Positions 1-7,355 of a stretch of DNA of 56,942 nt are shown here, piece after piece. Position numbers and translations under genes: made by a program. Origin of the DNA: Acidobacteriota bacterium (GTDB taxonomy: Bacteria; Acidobacteriota; JAAYUB01). Every line of letters begins with the position of its first letter. The first letter of the stretch is position 1. The notes under the pieces are model-generated. The model was not told the origin of the DNA, searched no databases, and saw only the letters and a list, made by a program, of their open reading frames with translations. The DNA lies in assembly GCA_018001935.1 (NCBI GenBank), contig JAGNHB010000028.1, positions 7,501 to 64,442 on the forward strand, in the 5' to 3' direction.

Positions 1-54
1 AGAACCACGAACCACGCGAACGAAGAAGACAGAAAAAAAACAGGCGGTCTCAAC

Positions 55-151
55 CTCTCGCCAAGACGCAAAACCACCAAGCCTCGCAAAGCCGGAACCG
101 GAAAAGGAAGATCCCTTTGCGAGGCTTTGCATCCTGGCGTCTTTGCGAGAG
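55..151. repeat. Palindromic hairpin element (GCGAGG/GGCGTC word type)
   Basis: Two arms of about 37 bp (55-91 and 115-151) are imperfect inverted repeats built from words such as CTTTGCGAGG and GGCGTCTTTGCGAGAG, with a ~23-bp spacer. A close copy lies in the opposite orientation at 36313-36411, and the similarity runs on into the flank (AAAAAACAGGCGGTCT type). The first 22 bases of the window are a different dispersed word, ACCACGAACCAC, also seen near 14160, 15800 and 32560. Confidence 0.75.
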
Positions 152-250
152 ACCTTTCTCGTCGATTCCAAACCCGGATCGGCACAAGCGGGGCATTGCA
201 GCTCCGGGTCGGTTTTTCCCGCCTTCGGGAGTCGCTCGCCGCTGCGTCCC

Positions 251-418
251 CACCCCGTCAGGGGTGTAATGTTTGTAGTAAAAGCGGTTATCTTAATTTC
301 CCCCGCGCGCCGCCGGGGGTGAAGCGTTCTCCGGAGCGCCCTCCCGGACCGGCGGCGCGCGGGGGAGGACAATCTTTATAACTGCCTTTTCTACAAACAT
401 TTCACCCCTGACGGGGTG
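251..418. repeat. 168-bp long palindrome (MITE-like)
   Basis: Both ends read CACCCCGTCAGGGGTG when read inward. The arms (about 70 bp, 251-322 and about 350-418) contain GTTTGTAG and a CCCCCGCGCGCCGCC tract and are near-complementary. A single half-copy lies at 4071-4143. No transposase is present. The form suggests a miniature inverted-repeat element or a long hairpin element; which one cannot be told from here. Confidence 0.7.
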
Positions 419-479
419 AGGACGCGAAGGGCACGATCCAGGTAGGACGAGAACGCAGCGGGTATGATCCCGGCGGAGT

Positions 480-513
480 GAAGGCGCGAAAGGCCACCAA
501 CTGCCGAACCCTG
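480..513 (+). repeat. Direct repeat copy A flanking the kinase/RT locus
   Basis: The 34-bp sequence starting GAAGGCGCGAAAG and ending CTGCCGAACCCTG recurs in the same orientation at 3838-3870 with few changes. The two copies bracket the kinase gene and the reverse transcriptase remnant. Confidence 0.6.
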
Positions 514-555
514 TGGGACCCGGACACGGGAACTTCTTCGTTTTCCCGGACCCGG

Positions 556-1388
556 TGTCGTTTTCCTGGATTCGGCGGCTGAACCAGCCGACCTGGTCGC
601 GGAAACACCGAAAGCGGGGGACGTCGTCCAGGAACCGTGTTGCTGCCTGTATTCCCGCGCCCGGCGACCTTCGTCCCGGCCCGAGCCCGGGCGGGCGCTC
701 ACGCGTTCCCGCCCTGCCGTTCCCGGGCCGGGACGACCCGTGGGAACTTCGTTCATGGGGACCCCGCCCGAAGTACCTCTCCAGCCAGGGGAATCGTTCC
801 CACAGAGACGTGACGATCCGGTGGGAGGCGGCGTGGCGGAAGTGGCCCCGATAGGAGGCCAGCGTGGCGCGGAGCCTCCCCGTGACGGCCGTGTCGTGGC
901 TTTCCCACACCCTGCCCCGCCAGGGGCGGACCAACTCCTTCCCCAGCGCAACCAGCTTTTCCCGGCAGGCGCGGACCACCCTCCGCCGCACCAGCAGGTG
1001 GGGGGGGCGGACCACGTACCCCAGAAAGTCGCAACCATTCGAGACCCGGGGCCAGCACCCGGCCCCGGGGGTTCAGCGGCAGCCTCCCCTTCCGGACGGC
1101 CCCTTCCGCGGGGTCCGTGAAGAGGACGGCCTCAAGTAGCCGGGCCATGGGCTCGCGCCAGGGGACCCCTCGCCGGTCCATCCGCCCCACGAGGACGTCG
1201 CAGAGGACCGACTTGTCGATCCGGATGAAGAAGGAGCGGACGTCCAGCTTCAAAAACCAGGCTCTTCGGGAGTTGTTGGCGGTGACCCTTCGCATGAAGG
1301 CCTGGAGCCGCCCCACCGCGGCGTGTATCCCCTTCCCCTTCCGGCAGGAGAGGTACGCCGCGTGGAGGTTGCGGAAAGAGAAGAGTTC
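556..1388 (-). pseudogene. Decayed reverse transcriptase of the DGR type
   Basis: On the minus strand from 1388 the translation shows the N-terminal block LFSFRNLHAAYL, then jumps to the RKGKGIHAAV block and motif A (LKLDVRSFFIRID). It then jumps to LNPRGRVLAP, where a one-base frameshift near 1050 leads into DFLGYVVRPPHLLVRRRVV, and on to GHFRHAASHR and RFPWLERYF. These blocks occur in this order in reverse transcriptases of diversity-generating retroelements and close relatives. Roughly 100 residues are missing after the first block, and the palm segment with the catalytic YxDD box is missing after motif A. With two internal deletions and a frameshift it cannot encode an active enzyme. It begins 5 bases after the stop of the kinase-DUF1566 gene on the same strand, which is where a DGR reverse transcriptase would sit relative to its target. 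The 3' limit is approximate. Confidence 0.8.
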
Positions 1389-1392
1389 GCGA

Positions 1393-3615
1393 TCATCTTC
1401 CGGGGGAGCGCACCCCCCGGGCCCCGTAGGAGGCGTTGCGGACGTCGCGGTGGTACTCGCCGACGTTCCCATCGTAGAAGCTCATGTCGCGGAAAACGCC
1501 CGGGCTACTCTCCTCTTTCGACCAGAACCAATAGGCTCCCCCAGCGGCGAAAAGCGGACACATTCTGAGCGGCGCGTACGCATCGTTATCATAAGCCAAG
1601 ACTTTGTACGAGGTGTCAAAGAGGGACTGAAGTTCCCTGATGCTCGGCATCCGCCAGTCCGTGTGGCCGCCGGTGGTGAGGCCGTCCACCCAGGCCTTGG
1701 CCTCATCCCAGTTCATCCCCCGCCCCGCGGCCTTGCGCGAGTCCGTCTTCGTCCACATCAGGCCCGTCTTCGTGTCCGTCACCGTCCCGTCCCCGTTGTC
1801 CACGTAGTGGCCGTACTTCACGTTCCTCTCGGGAGCGGGCGGTTCCGGAGAGGCTTCGCCGGCGGCTGGAACCGGCGCTGTGGACGGCGCGGGGACCTTC
1901 ACCTTCGAAACGGGTGCCGCGTCCGTTCCCACGGCTCCCGCGGGGGGCGTCCCGGTTTCCGGCCCGGCTTGAGCCGGCGGCGCGGGCGGGGTCGGTTCCC
2001 CCGCGCCCGTCCCAGGCATCATCTTCACCAGCAGGTAGACCCCCAGGCCCACGGCCAGGATCAGGGCAAAGACGCCCCAGGCGGAACCCCTCGACCGGGG
2101 GGCTTTCGCCGCGCTCTTGGCCTGCGCCGGAATCGTTGGCGACGGAGAAGGGGCGGGAGACGGCCCGAGCTGCGGTTTTGGCGCCGGAGGCGGCGGCGAA
2201 GGCGGTTTGGGGGCCGGCTTCGGCGCCGGGGGTAGGGCCGGTGGGGGGGTGAGGGGCGTTTGGGGAAGCGGTTCGGGTTTGGGGGAGTCGCCACCTGGGA
2301 AGGCGGCGTTCCTTCCTGCGGCGCCACGGCCGGCAGCACCCCCTTTGGCGGCGGCTTGGGCTTGGGCGGCCGCCCGGACGCTCTCCCGGAGGCGCTCCGC
2401 GCGGGCGGGGTGGAGGAGGTGAAGGTCGTCGGTGCGCTCGGCGGCCTCGGCGAAGCGCCCCGCCTTCACCAGCGCCGCCGCCTCGGCCTCCAGCGCCACC
2501 GCCCGCTCCCGCCGTTCCCCGGCGCAGACCAGGCACACCCCCCACTCCGGGTCCCGGTGGCGCGGGCACAGCCGGCCCTTGCCGCAGTCGGGGCAGCTGA
2601 AGAGCTTCCCCGACTCCGCCGGGCGGCCGCACACCGCGCACGCCACCAGGGTCTCCCCCACCTCGGGCTCCGGGAGGGTCTTCGACATCTCCCCCGTCTC
2701 GTCGGGGTCGGGGGCTGGGGGTGGGGGGAGCGGTTCGGGTTCAGGGAGTGTGCCGCCTGGGAAGGAGGCGATCCTTCCGTGGTTTTCGCCGCCTTGGAAG
2801 GCGGCGCCACTTCCGGCCCCGGCGCAGGCGCGAAGCGCCTCGCGCATGGCCCGGGCCGAGGGGAAGCGCTCCGCCGGTTCCTTCGCCAGCGCCCGGGAAA
2901 CCACCGCCTGCAGTTCCGGGGGAATCCCCTCCGGGAGCGGGCCCGGCGGGTCCTTCAGGATGGCCTTGAAGAGCCGCGTCATATCGTCGTAGGGGAACGG
3001 GAGCCGCCCCGAGAGCATCTGGTGCAGCATGACCCCCACCGACCAGACGTCCGTCCGCTCGCTGCGCTCCCCGTCGAAGGCCTCCGGCGCCATGTAGGGC
3101 AGCGTCCCCGTCACCGTGGCGCTGTGGCCGCTGCTCCTGAGCACCCGCGCCAGCCCGAAGTCGGTGATGCGCGGCCGCCCCGCCTGCATCAGCACGTTGG
3201 CGGGCTTGAGGTCCCGGTGCAATATCCCCCGCGCGTGCAGGTGCTCGAGCCCCTCGAGCACCCCCAGGGCCATCTCCGCCGCCGCCGCGACGGAGGGGGC
3301 CCGGCCGCCGCCGGCCGCCAGCCAGTCCTTCAGGGAGCCCCCCGCCGCGTACTCGCTGACGATCACCAGGCGGCCGTCGAAGATGTCCGCCTCGATGAGG
3401 GGGAGCACGTTGGGGTGCCCCGCGGCCCGCTGCCACACCGCCGCCTCCCGGCGCACCGCCTCCACGTCGGGGTCCTCCACCAGCGGAACCTTCAGGGCGA
3501 AGCGGGTCACCGCCAGCGTCGTCCGCTTCTCCGCCAGCCACACCACGCCGAAGCCCCCCTCGCCGAGGCGCTTCACCAGGTGGTAGGGTCCGATCCGGCC
3601 TCCGGGGACGAGCAT
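1393..3615 (-). CDS. Transmembrane Ser/Thr protein kinase with C-terminal DUF1566 domain (likely former DGR target)
   Basis: A 740-residue receptor-like kinase. The kinase domain (about 10-290) has the glycine loop GEGGFG (18-23), Lys42, the HRDLKPAN loop (Asp135), DFG (Asp152) and an APE motif, so it should be active. Next come a Cys/His-rich zinc-binding segment from about residue 325 (CAVC, CPDC, CPRH, CLVC), a proline-rich linker, one membrane helix at about 507-531, a second Pro/Ala linker, and a DUF1566 domain from about 598 to the end (NGDGTVTDTKTGLMW, DWRMPSIREL). Known topology would put the kinase inside and DUF1566 outside the membrane. The C-terminus has the pattern of a DGR variable region (YWFWSKEES ... 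DGNV ... GARGVR). The start at 3615 is chosen for the AGGGAGG ribosome site 5 bases upstream. The target substrate is unknown. Confidence 0.88.
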   Translation of the reverse strand: MLVPGGRIGPYHLVKRLGEGGFGVVWLAEKRTTLAVTRFALKVPLVEDPDVEAVRREAAVWQRAAGHPNVLPLIEADIFDGRLVIVSEYAAGGSLKDWLAAGGGRAPSVAAAAEMALGVLEGLEHLHARGILHRDLKPANVLMQAGRPRITDFGLARVLRSSGHSATVTGTLPYMAPEAFDGERSERTDVWSVGVMLHQMLSGRLPFPYDDMTRLFKAILKDPPGPLPEGIPPELQAVVSRALAKEPAERFPSARAMREALRACAGAGSGAAFQGGENHGRIASFPGGTLPEPEPLPPPPAPDPDETGEMSKTLPEPEVGETLVACAVCGRPAESGKLFSCPDCGKGRLCPRHRDPEWGVCLVCAGERRERAVALEAEAAALVKAGRFAEAAERTDDLHLLHPARAERLRESVRAAAQAQAAAKGGAAGRGAAGRNAAFPGGDSPKPEPLPQTPLTPPPALPPAPKPAPKPPSPPPPAPKPQLGPSPAPSPSPTIPAQAKSAAKAPRSRGSAWGVFALILAVGLGVYLLVKMMPGTGAGEPTPPAPPAQAGPETGTPPAGAVGTDAAPVSKVKVPAPSTAPVPAAGEASPEPPAPERNVKYGHYVDNGDGTVTDTKTGLMWTKTDSRKAAGRGMNWDEAKAWVDGLTTGGHTDWRMPSIRELQSLFDTSYKVLAYDNDAYAPLRMCPLFAAGGAYWFWSKEESSPGVFRDMSFYDGNVGEYHRDVRNASYGARGVRSPGR
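1396..1545 (-). other. Probable DGR variable region (VR)
   Basis: The last ~50 codons of the kinase gene correspond to the ligand-facing end of a DUF1566/C-type-lectin fold, where DGRs write diversity. They run from YWFWSKEE through DMSFYDGNV to NASYGARGVR and end in a GC-rich stretch, as VRs do. No matching template repeat was found by eye in this window, so the assignment rests on position, domain type and the adjacent reverse transcriptase remnant. Confidence 0.5.
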
Positions 3616-3837
3616 GCGGGCCTCCCTGCAGTGGCGTTCTCGAAAAGCGATCCTACACGCCCGCCCTGGAAAAGTCAACGGGACGCGTCCAGCGGAGACG
3701 TTCGCACGCGCCGTCCCGGCGCGGGGGTAGGGGAAAGCCCGAGGACGCCCCCCCCGGAATTCAAGCGTTGTGGAGGTGCGGGTTGAAGTCGTCTCCCGAA
3801 CTCCGTCAGGAGTTCAATCTGTGGAGCGTCGCGGGGC

Positions 3838-3870
3838 GAAGGCGCGAAAGCAACCAACTGCCGGACCCTG
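3838..3870 (+). repeat. Direct repeat copy B flanking the kinase/RT locus
   Basis: Same orientation and nearly the same sequence as 480-513 (GAAGGCGCGAAAG ... ACCCTG). Together the copies bracket a 3.3-kb segment holding the kinase gene and the reverse transcriptase remnant. Confidence 0.6.
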
Positions 3871-3879
3871 ACTCCTGAG

Positions 3880-3970
3880 TCTCTCGCAGAGGCGCGGAGA
3901 AACCCCGCAGAGGTTTTCGGTGGAAATGGGTGCTTTGATTGGCCCTGCGTCCCTGCGCCTCTGCGCGATA
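3880..3970. repeat. Palindromic hairpin element (GCAGAGGCGC word type)
   Basis: The left arm CTCTCGCAGAGGCGCGGAG and the right arm CCTGCGCCTCTGCGCGAT are inverted repeats separated by a spacer with a second short stem. It follows the same design as the elements at 55-151 and 36313-36411, but with GCAGAGG in place of GCAAAGG. Confidence 0.65.
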
Positions 3971-4070
3971 CCCGGATTCAGGATCAGAACACCCACCCGG
4001 ATTCAGGACCATGACTCCCACCCGCGATTCAGGGCCAGGACACCCATTTCCCCCGCGCCTCCGCGCCCTC

Positions 4071-4143
4071 ACCCCGTTAGGGGTGAAATATTTGTAGCAA
4101 AAGCGGTTGTTTTAAATTTCCCCCGCGCGCCGCCGGGGGTGTA
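4071..4143 (+). repeat. Half-copy of the long palindrome
   Basis: Matches the left arm of 251-418: CACCCCGTTAGGGGTG, then TTTGTAGCAAAAGCGGTTG, then the CCCCCGCGCGCCGCC tract. Its right end runs into TATAAT (4142-4147), a perfect -10 box 43 bases upstream of the next gene, but no -35 box is visible at the right distance. Confidence 0.65.
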
Positions 4144-4189
4144 TAATGCTCCTCGGATGCCTGACAACCATCGGTGAAGCTGAAATGCG

Positions 4190-4741
4190 ATGGATCGGTG
4201 CGAGATGATGAACAAGTTGTGTCGGGACTTGTCTATCTGTGCATATATATCATTGATATTGTTCGCTTTGGGATGCGGAGGGAACGCCAGAGGCACGGAA
4301 GACAAGAGGCCACCGTCAACCGGCAACGAAAATGTAACGCCGGAGACAAGAACCCTATGCGATTTCTCGGAATTCAGACCTGTCACACTTTCGAACTTCG
4401 TGCATTGTTGTCTGTCAAAAAGGATTCTGCCCGAGTTTCCCGGAGAGATCAGGAGAGAAGGAACACACTTACGTGCGAGAGTTGTCTTCATCGTAAATCG
4501 AGAAGGACGAGTCGTCAAGACCTGTGCAGACGCTGAAGCCGTTCACTGTGTTGAAGAGGAGAACACGCGTCGACAATGGATGAAAAGCGTCGTATCTTGT
4601 GCGGAATCAGCCGTCACACAGTGGAGATTCGTGCCGAATTTCGGCTTTCAGGAGACGAGCATCGCTCATGTCAAGGCCAATGTTGTATTTGATTTCACAA
4701 TCACCAATGGGGTGAAGAGGATCCACTATTTCAGCAATTGA
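4190..4741 (+). CDS. Small lipoprotein with TonB-C-like domain, low GC
   Basis: 183 residues. An N-terminal hydrophobic stretch ends in LFALGC, an acceptable lipobox, so the protein is probably exported and lipidated. The C-terminal ~100 residues resemble the TonB C-terminal domain: PEFPGEIRREG, then a strand RARVVFIVNREGRVVKTC, then AVTQWRFVPN and a final VVFDF strand. Four extra cysteines in the domain are unusual. Starts at 4205 or 4208 would give a more normal signal peptide, and no strong ribosome site decides. The gene is clearly richer in A and T than its neighbours, and its codon use differs, which suggests acquisition. No ExbB/ExbD genes are nearby, so a role in TonB energy transfer is not supported. 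Confidence 0.75.
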   Translation: MDRCEMMNKLCRDLSICAYISLILFALGCGGNARGTEDKRPPSTGNENVTPETRTLCDFSEFRPVTLSNFVHCCLSKRILPEFPGEIRREGTHLRARVVFIVNREGRVVKTCADAEAVHCVEEENTRRQWMKSVVSCAESAVTQWRFVPNFGFQETSIAHVKANVVFDFTITNGVKRIHYFSN

Positions 4742-5017
4742 CGCGTGAGGCACTCCCCTCTGAAATACCCATCAGGACACGCGTGAGGGAGGAAATCAGG
4801 GCACCCGCTCCTTCGCCGAGATGGGTGTCTGTATCCCGACATCAGCCACAGCCGCCGCACTTCAGTAGATCGCGGTGCCCCCCCCGTTTCCAGCCCCCGG
4901 GATGCGCCGAAGGCGCATCATCCCTTTGCCCGGGCCAGCGGCCTGAGTACCCGGGGCGAGCGGAGCGACGCCCCGCGGATACCGTCCCCATCCGCGAGGT
5001 CCCCCCGCTCCTGGCCC

Positions 5018-5034
5018 GATCTCCTCGGGAGATC
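5018..5034 (-). terminator. Hairpin just after the cytochrome gene
   Basis: The stem GATCTCC/GGAGATC with a 3-base loop lies 1 base beyond the stop of the cytochrome gene. No T-run follows, so it may be an mRNA 3'-end stem rather than a full terminator. A second hairpin, GATGCGCC/GGCGCATC, lies near 4901-4921. Confidence 0.4.
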
Positions 5035-5035
5035 G

Positions 5036-5752
5036 TCAGAACCGGTGGGAGCCGTCGGGCATGTGGCAGGTGAGGCAGGTGTCCTTCGGGCCCGCGTGGG
5101 GGGCGTGTTCCTTCAGGTTCCGGGCCCCCTCGTGGCAGGACCCGCAGAACCGCGTCGGATCGGACGGGGTGAGGGGCTTGCGCGGGTCGGCGCTGTGAAC
5201 GACGTGGCAGTCCCCGCACCAGACGCCTTTCCGGGCATGTTTGCTGTCCAGCCACTGGTTGTATTCCTCGTCGACGGCGGCGCCGCGCTCCGCCACCCAG
5301 AAGAGGTTCAGGTCCGCCCCGGCCCGGTAACCGGCGGGGAAGGCCCGGCCGTCCTTCGCTTTCCCCCGGGAGTGGCACTGGCCGCAGACCATGGCCGCCC
5401 GGTCGGCCTTGAGGGCCCCGAAGCTCACGATGCCCGCTTTCCCCGCATGGTTGCCGCCGGGACCGTGGCAGGCCTCGCAGCCGATGCCGTCCTCGGCGAA
5501 CTTGCCCGTGGCCGGGTCGTAGCCGGTCGATCGCTTGAAGTTCGACAGGGGGTCGGAGCTGCTCTTCGCCCTCACCCGCCCGTGCCGGGATTTCGCGTAG
5601 GCCGCCGCCTGGGGGGCGTGACAGGACCGGCAGCGGGCGGAGGAGACGTAGCCCGCCGGCTTCGTCTCCTGGGCCAGGGCCTGCCACAGCAGGATCAGGG
5701 ACAGGGACGCCCCCAGGGCCACCGGGAAGCTGACGCATCGCGTGATGGGCAT
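5036..5752 (-). CDS. Periplasmic six-heme cytochrome c
   Basis: 238 residues with a signal peptide (hydrophobic stretch FPVALGASLSLILLWQALA) and six CxxCH heme sites in order: CRSCH, CEACH, CGQCH, CGDCH, CGSCH and CLTCH. It belongs to the broad multiheme cytochrome c family (cytochrome c554/c3-like), which moves electrons in the periplasm. The physiological partner cannot be named from sequence. The start is the ATG at 5752, preceded by CAGGAGGGCCTT. A good sigma-70-type promoter lies at 5789-5818. The gene is not in an operon with a reductase. The N-terminal part has spaced Cys-X2-Cys-His and extra His residues that could serve as distal heme ligands. Confidence 0.88.
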   Translation of the reverse strand: MPITRCVSFPVALGASLSLILLWQALAQETKPAGYVSSARCRSCHAPQAAAYAKSRHGRVRAKSSSDPLSNFKRSTGYDPATGKFAEDGIGCEACHGPGGNHAGKAGIVSFGALKADRAAMVCGQCHSRGKAKDGRAFPAGYRAGADLNLFWVAERGAAVDEEYNQWLDSKHARKGVWCGDCHVVHSADPRKPLTPSDPTRFCGSCHEGARNLKEHAPHAGPKDTCLTCHMPDGSHRF

Positions 5753-5788
5753 AAGGCCCTCCTGCCTGCTTGAGTGATCGTCGCGTTC

Positions 5789-5818
5789 AGGATAGCTCCG
5801 CACACACAAGGTTGTCAA
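5789..5818 (-). promoter_or_regulatory. Promoter of the cytochrome gene
   Basis: On the minus strand TTGACA (5818-5813), an 18-base spacer and TATCCT (5794-5789) form a near-consensus housekeeping promoter. The expected transcript start is about 30 bases before the ATG at 5752. Confidence 0.6.
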
Positions 5819-5834
5819 TAATCATTTCCCCGGT

Positions 5835-6512
5835 CTATCCGGCTTGGGGGGAACCCGCCGGCGAACGTCCCGCGCTCCCGGGGTTGTCAACGGCTTTCAC
5901 CAGGGCGTCGACAACGGTCTCGACCGGGAGGGGGAACCCCGCCGCGTGCAGCGACGTGACGAAGTCCCGGTGCGGCCGGCCCCGCCGGTAGTCGGGCATC
6001 CGGCCCGGCATGGGGAGCAGTTCCTCGAGGGTCAGGGGGGACTCGGCGACGTTGAGGACCGCGTGGCAGAACACGAGGTGGCGGTTCCGGTAGAGGGCGG
6101 ACCCGCAGATCTTCCGCCCCCCGATCTCCAGGTCCGAGATGCCCGCGGTCCCGACGCCCCCGACCCCCAACTCCTCCAGCGCACGGCGGACGGCCTCGTT
6201 GAGCCGGTTGAAATACTCCCGCGACGGCCGCCGGAGATCGGGCCGGGACACCAGGGAAAGGACGGCCGTTGCCGGGCTCAAGACCACCGCCTCCCCGCCC
6301 GAGGGGCGCCGGTAGACGGGGATGCCCCGGGAGGCCACAGCCTCCGCCGCCACCGACAGGCGGGGGTCGTTGCCCCGCCCAATGACCACGCAGAGCCGCG
6401 CCGGCCGCCAGGCGAGCCGCTCGAAGGCGGGGCCCTCGGGCGCGAGCAGCGCGGCGTCCGGGAGGTCGTAGTCCCGGGCCCCGTGATCCCCCTGGGGCAC
6501 GGGGGGCGTCAT
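5835..6512 (-). CDS. Lipoate-protein ligase A family protein
   Basis: 225 residues of the biotin/lipoate ligase fold. Visible features are RPSGGEAV (the conserved RRxxGGG-like loop), GISDLEIGGRKICGSALYRNRHLVFCHAVL (adenylate and lipoyl-binding segment with the conserved lysine in GGRKI) and PDYRRGRPHRDF. Such enzymes attach lipoate or octanoate to E2 and GcvH proteins; whether this one is a ligase or an octanoyltransferase cannot be settled. It is shorter than E. coli LplA (about 337) and lacks the separate C-terminal domain. The ATG at 6512 overlaps the stop of the upstream SYLF gene (ATGA), so translation is probably coupled. GAGGGGA precedes the start. Confidence 0.82.
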   Translation of the reverse strand: MTPPVPQGDHGARDYDLPDAALLAPEGPAFERLAWRPARLCVVIGRGNDPRLSVAAEAVASRGIPVYRRPSGGEAVVLSPATAVLSLVSRPDLRRPSREYFNRLNEAVRRALEELGVGGVGTAGISDLEIGGRKICGSALYRNRHLVFCHAVLNVAESPLTLEELLPMPGRMPDYRRGRPHRDFVTSLHAAGFPLPVETVVDALVKAVDNPGSAGRSPAGSPQAG

Positions 6513-7225
6513 TTCCCCTCGTACGGCTTCAGGAGGGTGTGCAGGGGCTTGACCTCGACGGGCCGGGGCATCTTCGCGTCGAAGAGGATCTTCCGGTGGC
6601 CCACCAGCTTCTGGTAGAACGCGGTGTTCGCCTTCTGGTCGATGTTGAGGACGGCGCCGTTGAGGGAGATCCCGGCGAAAAGGCCCTTGCTCCGGGAGTA
6701 GGAGAGGATCTCCGCCTTCAGCAGGAGGTCGGTCCCCGCCTCGGCGTTGCGCCCCACGGGACCCGCCGTCACCTTGGCGTCGCCGCTGAGGGTGAAGTTG
6801 TCCTTGAGGACCGACTCGAAGCCCCGGGGGTTCTGGATCACCAGGACGAGGTCCACCGCCTGCCCCCCGATCTGCAGACCGAAACTGCCGCCGGAGATGG
6901 ACACGAAGCAGGGGTTGCTCCACTTCCCGTCGGGGAGCTTGTGAACCATGATCCCGTAGCCGTGGCGGGCCCCCACGAGGAAGGCGCCGCTGATGACGTT
7001 CGGGATGACCACGAGGCCCTCCGCCTTGCGGAGAAGGGAGTCGGGGATCCCGTCCTCCGGGATGTTGACGATCTCGCCGAGCACCTCCACGGACTCGCGG
7101 AGCCGGTCCACGGTCTTGGCCCGGTCGAGGGCCAGGACGGGTGTGGACGCCCCCGCCGCCAGCAGCAGGGCCAGGGCCGCGAGAAGTGCCGTTCTCCGCC
7201 GATTCCGTCCGTTTGATAACGTCAT
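6509..7225 (-). CDS. Secreted SYLF-domain (Ysc84-like) protein
   Basis: About 238 residues. A signal peptide (RRRTALLAALALLLAAGASTPVLA) is followed by a SYLF/DUF500 domain, with typical stretches AEGLVVIPNVISGAFLVGAR, GYGIMVHKL, GGSFGLQIGGQAVDLVLVI and GRNAEAGTDLLLKAEILSYS. SYLF domains bind phospholipid; bacterial members are exported and of unclear job. The start at 7225 has GGAGG 8 bases upstream; an ATG at 7231 sits too close to that site. Its stop overlaps the lipoate ligase start. Upstream, 7255-7320 carries words such as GAATACGCTGAA that look like further intergenic repeats. Confidence 0.85.
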   Translation of the reverse strand: MTLSNGRNRRRTALLAALALLLAAGASTPVLALDRAKTVDRLRESVEVLGEIVNIPEDGIPDSLLRKAEGLVVIPNVISGAFLVGARHGYGIMVHKLPDGKWSNPCFVSISGGSFGLQIGGQAVDLVLVIQNPRGFESVLKDNFTLSGDAKVTAGPVGRNAEAGTDLLLKAEILSYSRSKGLFAGISLNGAVLNIDQKANTAFYQKLVGHRKILFDAKMPRPVEVKPLHTLLKPYEGK

Positions 7226-7331
7226 GTCCATTCCCTCCAGAAATAGTCCGTTCATTGTCGTTTTTCCGCGTCTTCCGCGGTTCAACCGCAGAACACGCTG
7301 AATACGCTGAAAAGAACCCCGTAAGTAGAGA

Positions 7332-7348
7332 GGCCGGGAATCCCGGCC
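7332..7348 (-). terminator. Hairpin after queG
   Basis: The stem GGCCGGG/CCCGGCC with a 3-base loop lies 8 bases beyond the queG stop. It has no clear T-run, so it is at most a weak terminator. Confidence 0.35.
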
Positions 7349-7355
7349 GGTTTCG

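Larger units (their letters stand above)
3616..4189. other. Noncoding region with several repeat words
   Basis: No gene is supported here. It holds a hairpin with arms GAACTCC/GGAGTTC (3798-3815), the second direct repeat copy (3838-3870), a hairpin element (3880-3970), several CACCC-type words (for example AGGACACCCAT) between about 3985 and 4050, and the half-palindrome at 4071-4143. Confidence 0.7.

Noticed and set aside
293..1388. Active reverse transcriptase / complete DGR
   Set aside because: The YxDD core is missing, a frameshift is present and no template repeat was found by eye.
4742..5035. Small gene in the gap before the cytochrome gene
   Set aside because: Open frames here lack ribosome sites and contain hairpins and word repeats.
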